Source: Syntrophobacteraceae bacterium
GTDB taxonomy: Bacteria; Desulfobacterota; Syntrophobacteria; Syntrophobacterales; Syntrophobacteraceae
Length of the DNA: 64,000 nt
Assembly (NCBI GenBank): GCA_025453975.1
Contig: JALOPI010000001.1
Location: 62,001-126,000 of the forward strand
Direction of reading: 5' to 3'
A model generated the notes under the pieces. That model saw only the letters and a program-made list of their open reading frames with translations. It had not been told where the DNA came from and ran no database searches. Each line of letters opens with the position of its first letter. The first letter of the stretch is position 1. The position numbers and the translations under genes were made by a program. Below are positions 43,415-50,184 of this stretch, in pieces.

Positions 43415-44767
43415 ATGGACCAGGGATGGAAAAACGTTAGGCAGGAACTTCAGAAGTGTCTTTCGAAGGGGCAGTATGAGCTCTGGGTGTGTACCCTGGA
43501 GTGTCTGGGCTGCGAAGGGGATCGGCTCCTGTTGGGCTGCAGGAACCGCTTCCACATCGAATGGCTGCGGGAAAAACTGGAAGAACGCCTGCTGGCCGCC
43601 GTGGGGCGGCACTTTTCGGGGGTCACCAGGATCGAATACCGCATCGCACCCGAGAGGGCACGCAAGGAGGTGGAGTGCGAGATCGACGAGGGGCCTCGAC
43701 AGATCAGCTTTCATGAGCTCATTCGAAAGGCCGAGCCGGCCCTCAATCCCCGCTTCACCTTCGACCAGTTTGTCGTGGGCCAGTGCAATCAGTTCGCCTT
43801 CGCCGCCTCCATGGCGCTGGCTGGAGAGCAGAGCTTCAACAGTCAATCGGTCTATCTGCTCTCGCCCACGGGGATGGGGAAGAGCCATCTGACGCAGGCC
43901 GTGGGGAATCATCTCCTGGGTCAGAGCCCCAGCTGCCGGGTGCGTTATGCCACCACCGAGCAGTTCACCAACGAGATGATCCTCGCCCTGCAGCACGGCA
44001 GCATGGAGAGCTTCAAGAAGAAGTTCAGGAACGGGTGCGACGTGCTGCTGCTGGAGCGCATCGATTTCCTGAGCGGCAAGGAGAAGATCCAGAGTGAGCT
44101 GGTGTACACGCTGGACGAGCTGATGGACCGCGGCAAGCGCATCCTGTGCACGGGGAGCAGTCTGCCCAGGGACATTCCCCGCCTCAGCCGGGAGCTGCAG
44201 TCCCGGCTTCATGGGGGCGTGGTGGCGCCCATCGATCCTCCGGACTACCGGACCCGCATCGAGATCATCCGGCGTAAATCCGAGAGCCGGAACGCTCGTT
44301 TTCCGCAGGTGGTGATCGAATTTCTGGCCGAGCGGCTCACGGGGGATGTTCGCCAGATGGAGAGCTGCATTCACGGCCTTTCGGTCAAGAGCCACATCCT
44401 CAAGGTGCCGATCACCGTCAGTCTGGCGGAAGATGTGACCCAGGCCATCCAGAACCATCTTCCCAAAATCACCATCGATCACATCCAGCAAATCGTTTGC
44501 TCCAGCTTTCAGGTGACCGTCGAGGAGCTCAAGTCCCCGTCGCGGCGCAAGCACCTGGCGACGGCCCGCAAGATCGCCATGTATCTGTGTCGGCAGTACA
44601 CGACCGAATCCCTCCAGGCCATCGGCAGGTCTTTCCAGCGGGCTCACAGCTCGGTGCTGCATGCGGTGAACGGCCTGTCCAGGCAGCTGGAGCAAAAGGA
44701 TGCCGCGTGGATGCGGCAGGTGGAGTATGTCAGTCGGAAGGTCGAGACGAGCTGCCTGATGCCATAG
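43415..44767 (+). CDS. Divergent DnaA paralogue
   Basis: A 450-residue protein with full DnaA architecture: domain I ([20 protein letters not shown], ~1-80), AAA+ domain III (~112-345) and domain IV (~350-430). Key residues differ from canonical DnaA. Walker A reads SPTGMGKSH (first Gly lost, Lys156 kept). Walker B DD is replaced by Glu214-Arg215 in LLLERIDFL. Sensor I SDR reads GSS. The arginine-finger-like Arg264 (LQSRLHGG) and sensor II Arg313 remain. In domain IV, GGRDHSTV becomes QRAHSSV, one residue shorter with Asp to Ala. ATP binding is plausible, hydrolysis doubtful, and origin recognition altered (inference). The ATG at 43415 follows GAGGAAG. dnaN is absent nearby, so this is probably not the main initiator. 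Confidence 0.85.
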   Translation: MDQGWKNVRQELQKCLSKGQYELWVCTLECLGCEGDRLLLGCRNRFHIEWLREKLEERLLAAVGRHFSGVTRIEYRIAPERARKEVECEIDEGPRQISFHELIRKAEPALNPRFTFDQFVVGQCNQFAFAASMALAGEQSFNSQSVYLLSPTGMGKSHLTQAVGNHLLGQSPSCRVRYATTEQFTNEMILALQHGSMESFKKKFRNGCDVLLLERIDFLSGKEKIQSELVYTLDELMDRGKRILCTGSSLPRDIPRLSRELQSRLHGGVVAPIDPPDYRTRIEIIRRKSESRNARFPQVVIEFLAERLTGDVRQMESCIHGLSVKSHILKVPITVSLAEDVTQAIQNHLPKITIDHIQQIVCSSFQVTVEELKSPSRRKHLATARKIAMYLCRQYTTESLQAIGRSFQRAHSSVLHAVNGLSRQLEQKDAAWMRQVEYVSRKVETSCLMP

Positions 44768-45371
44768 CGCACAGATCCTCACGCAGTCGGGCCGAGAATT
44801 CGGCGGTCAGCTCGCTCATGATGGCGGCGAGCATTTCGGGGCTGCCCGTTGCCAGGGGCCGGCTTTCGAGGCGATAGCGCCTGTTCAGAAGCACGGCCTG
44901 ACGAGGCTCCTCCTGCCACAGGCTGATCTGAACCTCCAGTTGAGCCTGCTGCCTTCCCTCCCCCTGGTCCACCCAGGCGAACCGGTAAACATGGCCGCTC
45001 ATCTGAGCGTTGCTGGCACCGGGAGACGAGGCGGTCAGCACTCGCTCGAAAGGTCCGTCGGCGCTCAGGTCCCGGGTCAGTGCGTCGGCGATCAGGCTGC
45101 CCGGTGAGGTGATCCAGCGGAAGTGCGGCGAAAAGCGCACTCGTCGGGAGGGCTCGAGGATGATCATCTCTTCCCGGTCGTAAGGGGCCGAGGCGGAGAA
45201 GGGCCATACCCGCACGCTTCCCTGCCGGTGGTCGGGGCAGACCCCTCCAAACTCCCCATGGCTCAGCTCGAAATAGACAGGTGGCGTGCCGGTGACCAGC
45301 GCGCTGGAGCACCCGAAGCAGCTGATCAGCAGGAGTATCGAGATGGCGCCGCTTCTCGGGGACATGCTCAT
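44730..45371 (-). CDS. ABC transporter auxiliary lipoprotein, PqiC/MlaB-like
   Basis: A 213-residue lipoprotein of the ABC-type transport auxiliary family (PqiC-like). The signal peptide ends in [11 protein letters not shown], giving a lipobox-like site, and the mature part has [11 protein letters not shown] and a [17 protein letters not shown] segment typical of this family. It is the last gene of the ihf-mla series, starting at an ATG overlapping the mlaD stop. Its own 3' end overlaps the convergent DnaA-like gene by 38 bp. It probably anchors the MCE complex at the outer membrane (inference). Confidence 0.82.
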   Translation of the reverse strand: MSMSPRSGAISILLLISCFGCSSALVTGTPPVYFELSHGEFGGVCPDHRQGSVRVWPFSASAPYDREEMIILEPSRRVRFSPHFRWITSPGSLIADALTRDLSADGPFERVLTASSPGASNAQMSGHVYRFAWVDQGEGRQQAQLEVQISLWQEEPRQAVLLNRRYRLESRPLATGSPEMLAAIMSELTAEFSARLREDLCAMASGSSSRPSD

Positions 45372-46351
45372 CACTTCCTCTCAAAAGGGTCCTTGACCCT
45401 GGGGGGAAAGACTACGCGGCTGGGCTGGTCCTTGATCTCCTGGGCCAGCGCGCTCAGCTGGGCCAGGAGCTGCCCGAGCTGAAGGATGGATTGCCGCAGC
45501 AGGGCATTGGACTGGGCAAACTGCCGGTCCACGTGAGCCACCAGCCTGTTGCCTGATGCGATGGTCTCCTTCAGGTTTCCCGCGATGTCGTGGAGGGTGT
45601 CCGGGGGAAGGGCATGGAGCTGACGGGCCAGCTTCTCGGATACGGACCTGGCGGCCTCCAGCGTGCCCGCAAGGTCGTCGACCCCCTTTTTCATCCCGGG
45701 GGCGGTGGCTTTGTTGATGTTTTCGGTGAATCGGGCCGTCTCCAATGCCGCCTGGTTGATGGCCTTGACCATTCCCCTCCATTCACCCGGGTCGATGGCC
45801 TCTTTCATGTGCGCCAGGACCTCGTTGATGAGCCCGCCCGTCTTGGTCCAGTCCTCAGCCAGCCTTTGCAGGTCGATTTCATTGACCTTCCTGTAGATGG
45901 TCTCGAGGGCGGCCTTGAGCTGCACGATCTCCGAGGGGTAGGAAGGGATGACGGGGTGCTCGGAGGGGAAGTCGATCTCGGGCGTCAGCTCCTGGATGTT
46001 GGCGGGAGCTGTGTCGATCTCCAGGTAACGGAGCCCCGTCAGGCCCATTTCCCGCAGTTGGATCGCCAGGGTCCGGTCCACCCGGAAGTCAGGCCGTAGG
46101 TGCATGACCACCTTGATGAGGCGCCCGTCCGGAGCCAGGCCGATGTCGACGGCCCTGCCCACGCCGACCCCCCGATAATTCACGATGGCATCCTGCTGGA
46201 GCCCCTTCACCGATTCGTCGAAGTAGGTGACGTAAGACAGGTTCTCCTCGAAATAGTGGGATGCACCCAGCCAGATGATGGTGATCAGCAGAATGCTCCC
46301 GCAGATGATGACCAGCAGCCCCAGCCTGAACGAGCTCAATCGATGCGGCAA
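45371..46351 (-). CDS. mlaD: MCE-domain substrate-binding protein of lipid ABC transporter
   Basis: A 326-residue MCE protein. An N-terminal membrane anchor (FRLGLLVIICGSILLITIIWLG) is followed by a single MCE domain (~residues 40-115: VTYFDESVKGLQQDAIVNYRGVGVGRAVDIGLAP, MGLTGLRYLEID), and then a long helical region of ~200 residues that may form a periplasmic bridge. It would bind phospholipid and link the permease to the lipoprotein. The start is a TTG at 46351, seven bases after AAAGGAG, which puts the anchor close to the N-terminus. It lies 23 bp after the ATPase gene. Confidence 0.9.
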   Translation of the reverse strand: MPHRLSSFRLGLLVIICGSILLITIIWLGASHYFEENLSYVTYFDESVKGLQQDAIVNYRGVGVGRAVDIGLAPDGRLIKVVMHLRPDFRVDRTLAIQLREMGLTGLRYLEIDTAPANIQELTPEIDFPSEHPVIPSYPSEIVQLKAALETIYRKVNEIDLQRLAEDWTKTGGLINEVLAHMKEAIDPGEWRGMVKAINQAALETARFTENINKATAPGMKKGVDDLAGTLEAARSVSEKLARQLHALPPDTLHDIAGNLKETIASGNRLVAHVDRQFAQSNALLRQSILQLGQLLAQLSALAQEIKDQPSRVVFPPRVKDPFERK

Positions 46352-46374
46352 CGTTTCACTCCTTTGCCGGGCGG

Positions 46375-47157
46375 CTACCCTCCAGGCCGCGCCTGACGGT
46401 GGAAAAACGCCCGGACCCGAGGATCCGCGGCCTCGCTCCGCAGATCCTCGGGGGTACCCATGGCGATGATCCCCCGAGACTTCCCGTCCAGCATGATGCA
46501 TCGGTCTGAAACAGCCTCGATGCTCGGAAGCTCGTGAGTGACCAGGACCATGGTGATGTGCAGGGCCCGGTTCAGCTCCAGCAGAAGCTCATCCAGCTCG
46601 GCGGAGGTGACGGGGTCCAGGCCGGCCGAAGGCTCGTCGCAGAAAAGGATCTCGGGATCCAGGGCCATGGCTCGCGCCAGGGCGGCCCGCTTGCGCATCC
46701 CGCCGCTCAGCTCCGCGGGCAGGAGCGTCTCGAACCCGGTGAGCCCGACCATCTCCAGCTTCAGATGGACGATGTCCGTGATCAGGTCCGGCGAGAGGGC
46801 CGTGAGCTCCTGGATGGGGAGGGCCACATTCTCGGCCAGACTGAGGGAGCCCATGAGAGCCCCGGATTGAAAGAGTACGCCGATCTTCTTCCTGGCCGAT
46901 GCCAGGGCTTCTTCCCGGTCCGGGCCGGTGATGACCCGGCCTCCGAGGGCGATGCTGCCGGCCACGGGAGGAAGGAGCCCGATCATGGCCTTGAGGAGCG
47001 TGCTTTTCCCGCAGCCGCTGCCTCCCAGGATGGCGACGATCTCCCCCTTGCCGATGCCGAGGTCGATGGATTCCAGCACCACCCGATCCCCGTATCCGAG
47101 GGTGACGCCGTCGACCCTGACCGCCACTTCTGACAATCCGTGCTCAGCCTGTTTCAT
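46375..47157 (-). CDS. mlaF: Lipid ABC transporter ATPase, MlaF-like
   Basis: A 260-residue ABC ATPase. Walker A is AILGGSGCGKSTL, the Q-loop is GVLFQSGAL (Mla-type), the signature is LSGGMRKRAALARAMALDPE, Walker B is ILFCDEPSAGLDP and the H-loop is LVTHEL. The GMRKRAA signature is characteristic of Mla/Ttg2/Mce ATPases. I used the ATG at 47157; the Shine-Dalgarno is weak, and 47187 is an alternative. It sits 111 bp after the permease gene. Confidence 0.95.
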   Translation of the reverse strand: MKQAEHGLSEVAVRVDGVTLGYGDRVVLESIDLGIGKGEIVAILGGSGCGKSTLLKAMIGLLPPVAGSIALGGRVITGPDREEALASARKKIGVLFQSGALMGSLSLAENVALPIQELTALSPDLITDIVHLKLEMVGLTGFETLLPAELSGGMRKRAALARAMALDPEILFCDEPSAGLDPVTSAELDELLLELNRALHITMVLVTHELPSIEAVSDRCIMLDGKSRGIIAMGTPEDLRSEAADPRVRAFFHRQARPGG

Positions 47158-47268
47158 TCCGCTGCCGCTCGAACGAAAATGGCCCATGATGCGGGGCCTG
47201 CTTTCCACGCCCCGTCCAGAGGCGGGGCGTCCCCGCATCGCGGCCACGCCATGTGCGCTCCCCGGTGT

Positions 47269-48396
47269 TCAGATGTCGAAGATATGATACAGTACGGTAA
47301 AGACCGCGTCAGCCAATATAATCAAGAAGATACCGCTCACAACCGCCGAAGTCGTCTGACGCCCCACGCTGTCGGCGCCCTTGTCGGCCTGGAGGCCCCG
47401 AAAGCAACCGATGAGGGCGATGAGGATGGAAAAGACCAGGCTCTTGGCCAGCCCCCCGATGACGTCGGTGAGGGTGAGAATGGAATAAACCTCCTGAATG
47501 AAGCTCGCCGCCGTCAAATCCAGGCTCAGGATCCCGACCACGATTCCGCCCACGATGCTGGAACCGTTGGCCAGCATGGTCAGAAGCGGGCCGCAAATCG
47601 CGAGAGCGACCACCTTGGGAAGGACCAGGAGCTCGGTGATGTCAAAGCCCATGACCACCAGGGCGTCGACCTCCTCGTTCACCTTCATGGTTCCGATCTC
47701 CGCGGCGAAGGCGGATCCGGATCGTCCGGCCAGAATGACCGCCGTGAATACGGGGCCCAGCTCGCGGGTCATGGCCAGGCTCAGCAGATCGGCCACGAAG
47801 ATGTTGGCTCCGAACTGCCGGAGCTGCACCGCTCCCTGGAAAGCCATGACCAGCCCCAGGAGGAAGCTCAGCAGGAACACGATGGGCATGGCATCGGCCC
47901 CCGAAAGCTGGGTGTAATAGAGCACCTCCCGCCAGCGGAAGCGGCGCCAGTGATGGAAGGCTCTTCCCATCGAGATGAGAAAATCGCCGACGAACCGGAT
48001 GAGATCCCCCCACTCCCCGACCTTCCTCAGGAGGCTTTCCCCCAGGTGACTCACCCGCGCGGATACGTAAGCATCTCTCGAAGGTGTCGGTGGAAGCGGA
48101 GAGGCTTCCAGGAATCGGACAAAATATTGAGTGCCCGGGGGGAGGGGGCGGTGCTCCAGAGGAATGCCGTGGCGCTCGCAATGGCGCTTCAACAGTCGGA
48201 GGAGGGCAAATCCGCTGCTGTCGACGGTCGATATTTCCTCAAAATCCAGGATGAGCTTTCGGGGCGGGGAATGGCTCAGAGCCGCGAGAATGCCTTCCCA
48301 CAAGGGTTGGACGTGCTGGAAGTCAAGCGGGTGCGTGAAGGAAAATACTGTTTCCCCCTGAACGGTCTGCGTTGACTTGAACAGTGGGGGGCTCAT
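47269..48396 (-). CDS. mlaE: MlaE permease with N-terminal STAS domain
   Basis: A 375-residue fusion. Residues ~15-105 are a STAS domain (LILDFEEISTVDSSGFALLR), the role MlaB plays as a separate protein in E. coli. Residues ~115-375 are the MlaE permease (DUF140) with the motif ELGPVFTAVILAGRSGSAFAAEIGTMKVNEEVDAL and five or six helices. With the ATPase and MCE genes downstream it forms a phospholipid transporter of the inner membrane. It follows the ihf gene by 19 bp. Confidence 0.94.
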   Translation of the reverse strand: MSPPLFKSTQTVQGETVFSFTHPLDFQHVQPLWEGILAALSHSPPRKLILDFEEISTVDSSGFALLRLLKRHCERHGIPLEHRPLPPGTQYFVRFLEASPLPPTPSRDAYVSARVSHLGESLLRKVGEWGDLIRFVGDFLISMGRAFHHWRRFRWREVLYYTQLSGADAMPIVFLLSFLLGLVMAFQGAVQLRQFGANIFVADLLSLAMTRELGPVFTAVILAGRSGSAFAAEIGTMKVNEEVDALVVMGFDITELLVLPKVVALAICGPLLTMLANGSSIVGGIVVGILSLDLTAASFIQEVYSILTLTDVIGGLAKSLVFSILIALIGCFRGLQADKGADSVGRQTTSAVVSGIFLIILADAVFTVLYHIFDI

Positions 48397-48415
48397 TCAA
48401 CGGTCCGGTCCTTGC

Positions 48416-48703
48416 TCATTTCTTATGGTTGATCTTCTCCCGGAGCACGCCCGAGCATTTGAACGTGACCACCTTGCGGGGGGCCAGCATGATGGGGGTT
48501 CCCGTCTGAGGGTTGCGACCTCGGCGCTGGTTCTTGTCCTTGACGCTGAACTTGCCGAATCCGCTGATGAGGACATCGTCGCCCTGCTCCAACCCTTGCT
48601 TGATGATCTCGAAGAGCGTCTCGATGATATGAGCGGATTCAGTCTTTGTGAAGATGTTCTTGGCGAACAGGTTCTCCACGATATGCGCCTTAGTCAGCGT
48701 CAT
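48416..48703 (-). CDS. ihfA: Integration host factor / HU family DNA-bending protein
   Basis: A 95-residue HU/IHF protein. The dimer core (KTESAHIIETLFEIIKQGLEQGDDVLISGFGKF) and the arm GRNPQTGTPIMLAPRKVVTF, with the intercalating Pro, are conserved. The arm sequence and N-terminus favour IHF alpha over HU, but separation by eye is not secure. It is the first gene of the minus-strand series ahead of mlaE. It might bend DNA globally; a specific link to the transporter is not implied. Confidence 0.9.
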   Translation of the reverse strand: MTLTKAHIVENLFAKNIFTKTESAHIIETLFEIIKQGLEQGDDVLISGFGKFSVKDKNQRRGRNPQTGTPIMLAPRKVVTFKCSGVLREKINHKK

Positions 48704-48828
48704 GATCGGTTCCTTTCCGGATCTATGCTGAGACGACGATTGTCCTTGCCCCTCGAGCTTCCCACATCGTCCGGCTATTAGTCGATAATGCTTTGTTTTT
48801 CAACAAGAAAATGGCGGGCAAAGCACAA

Positions 48829-48852
48829 GGGGGAAGCGATTTCGCTTCCCCC
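48829..48852 (-). terminator. Terminator hairpin downstream of tRNA-Met
   Basis: GGGGGAAGCG (48829-48838) and CGCTTCCCCC (48843-48852) form a perfect 10-bp stem with an ATTT loop, 13 bases past the tRNA 3' end. On the minus strand it is followed by TTGTGCTTTG, a modest T-rich tail. Confidence 0.75.
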
Positions 48853-48865
48853 GTCGCGGACCGTA

Positions 48866-48942
48866 TGGTGGCGGTGCAGGGACTTGAACCCCGGACACTG
48901 CGGATATGAGCCGCATGCTCTGACCGACTGAGCTACACCGCC
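48866..48942 (-). tRNA. tRNA-Met (anticodon CAT)
   Basis: The minus strand gives a 77-base cloverleaf with encoded CCA. The acceptor stem GGCGGTG/CACCGCC is perfect, the D-loop contains AGCTCAGTCGGTC, the anticodon stem TGCGG/CCGCA holds loop CTCATAT with anticodon CAT (48906-48908), and the T-arm is CCGGGGTTCAAGTCCCTG. The acceptor starts with a G-C pair, so this is not the initiator; it should be elongator tRNA-Met, or possibly the CAT tRNA-Ile modified by TilS. Confidence 0.95.
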
Positions 48943-48963
48943 ATGGGTTGAAAAAGTGAGTGG

Positions 48964-48992
48964 TATGTATATAAAAAGCCCGTTTCCGTCAA
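48964..48992 (-). promoter_or_regulatory. Promoter of tRNA-Met
   Basis: On the minus strand TTGACG (48987-48992), 17 bases and TACATA (48964-48969) precede the tRNA 5' end by about 21 bases. TATACA, shifted by two bases, is an alternative -10. Confidence 0.6.
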
Positions 48993-49037
48993 CAGGAATT
49001 TCCCTGAGTCATTCAGGGAATGACGTTGCGGGGGCTT

Positions 49038-50165
49038 TCACGGACTCAGCGGGGAGCCCGCGAGGAGGCGTGCCGTCCGGGCCGCCCCATCCAGGTCCAG
49101 CGTGTGGCTGCCCGGCACATCGGGGTGCTCCAGCAGGGCTTCCATGGCGTGGGCCAGATCGCTTGGCGAAAGACTTGCCAGCACGCGGAGCAGCCCCAGC
49201 CGCTCCAGCCGGTCGGCCCGCATGGCCTGCTCACGATTCTGGGGAAAGGGATAGACCAGGGCTGGCACACGGGAAGCCAGAATGTCCATGCAGGTGTTGT
49301 ATCCGGCCATGCTGATGGAGAGGCTGGCCTCGGCCAGCTCCTGAGGAAAGTCGCTGGCGAAAGGGCGCAGGAACACCCGCGGATCGATGGATGCCAGGCT
49401 GGCAAGGGCGCCCCGATCTGCCTCCTCCATGAATGGCCCCAGGAAGACTCGAAGCTCGAGATCGCCCCGATCCAGGCGCCTGAGCCCCTCGATCACCGCC
49501 CGGAGCAGGTCGACTCCCACCCGGCCCCCTCCGGTGCTGGCCACGATGACCCGGCGACCGTCCGTCCGTCGGCGCTCCGGGGCGGGGCGGCAGACGAGCC
49601 CGGTGTAAATGAGCGGGATGCGGATCTCGTCGATTCTCGAAAAGGTCTCCCCCAGGTCGAGCACCCGGGGATCCGCATGGACCAGGAGCAGGTCATACCG
49701 GGTGTTCAGGATGTTCAGGACGCGCTTTTCATATTTGTCGACATCGGCTTTTTCCACGAGAATGTCTCGAAGGCTGCAGGCCACCCGTACCCCCGGCCCA
49801 TGACTCCTTGCCACGTCGAGGAGCGGTGTCAGCTCGTGGCGGAAGATGCGCCGCCCGAAGGGAAAAAGCTCGGTAACGATCCAATCCGGCCCAAAGGAGT
49901 GATACAGGCTCAGAAGGATCTCCCTGCGCTCTCGCCATAACCTTTCCTCGTCCTGACCTCGAATCTCCATGTTGTGGAAGTCCGGGTCCATCATCACCGG
50001 GGGCAGGAACGCCCACCGGACGTGCGACGGTGGGGTGAAGCCATGCAGCGGCTCTCCCCCTTCCACGAACAGGACCTCGTGGGGCTCCAGGGCCCGGGCG
50101 ATCTCCATGCTCCGGAAAAAGTGCCCGATGCCCAGCACATGCTGGCAGTAGAAGAGAACCCGCAT
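49038..50165 (-). CDS. MurG-like glycosyltransferase
   Basis: A 375-residue GT-B-fold protein. The N-terminus RVLFYCQHVLGIGHFFRSMEIA carries the G-x-GH pattern near residue 14 shared with the MurG/UGT-like (GT28) enzymes; VIVASTGGGRVG and the C-terminal SISMAGYNTCMDILASRVPALVYPF donor-site region with PQNREQAMRADRLE support this. Donor and acceptor are unknown. It lies 19 bp downstream of the 986-residue Hsp70 gene on the same strand, so the two are probably cotranscribed, an unusual pairing. Confidence 0.85.
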   Translation of the reverse strand: MRVLFYCQHVLGIGHFFRSMEIARALEPHEVLFVEGGEPLHGFTPPSHVRWAFLPPVMMDPDFHNMEIRGQDEERLWRERREILLSLYHSFGPDWIVTELFPFGRRIFRHELTPLLDVARSHGPGVRVACSLRDILVEKADVDKYEKRVLNILNTRYDLLLVHADPRVLDLGETFSRIDEIRIPLIYTGLVCRPAPERRRTDGRRVIVASTGGGRVGVDLLRAVIEGLRRLDRGDLELRVFLGPFMEEADRGALASLASIDPRVFLRPFASDFPQELAEASLSISMAGYNTCMDILASRVPALVYPFPQNREQAMRADRLERLGLLRVLASLSPSDLAHAMEALLEHPDVPGSHTLDLDGAARTARLLAGSPLSP

Positions 50166-50184
50166 CGTCTCCCGTCCCGGTTCC

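Noticed and set aside
43415-44767. Calling this gene the replication initiator dnaA and the upstream spacer oriC
   Set aside because: Altered Walker B and DNA-recognition motifs, lack of DnaA boxes, and no dnaN, recF, gyrB or rpmH nearby argue against it.
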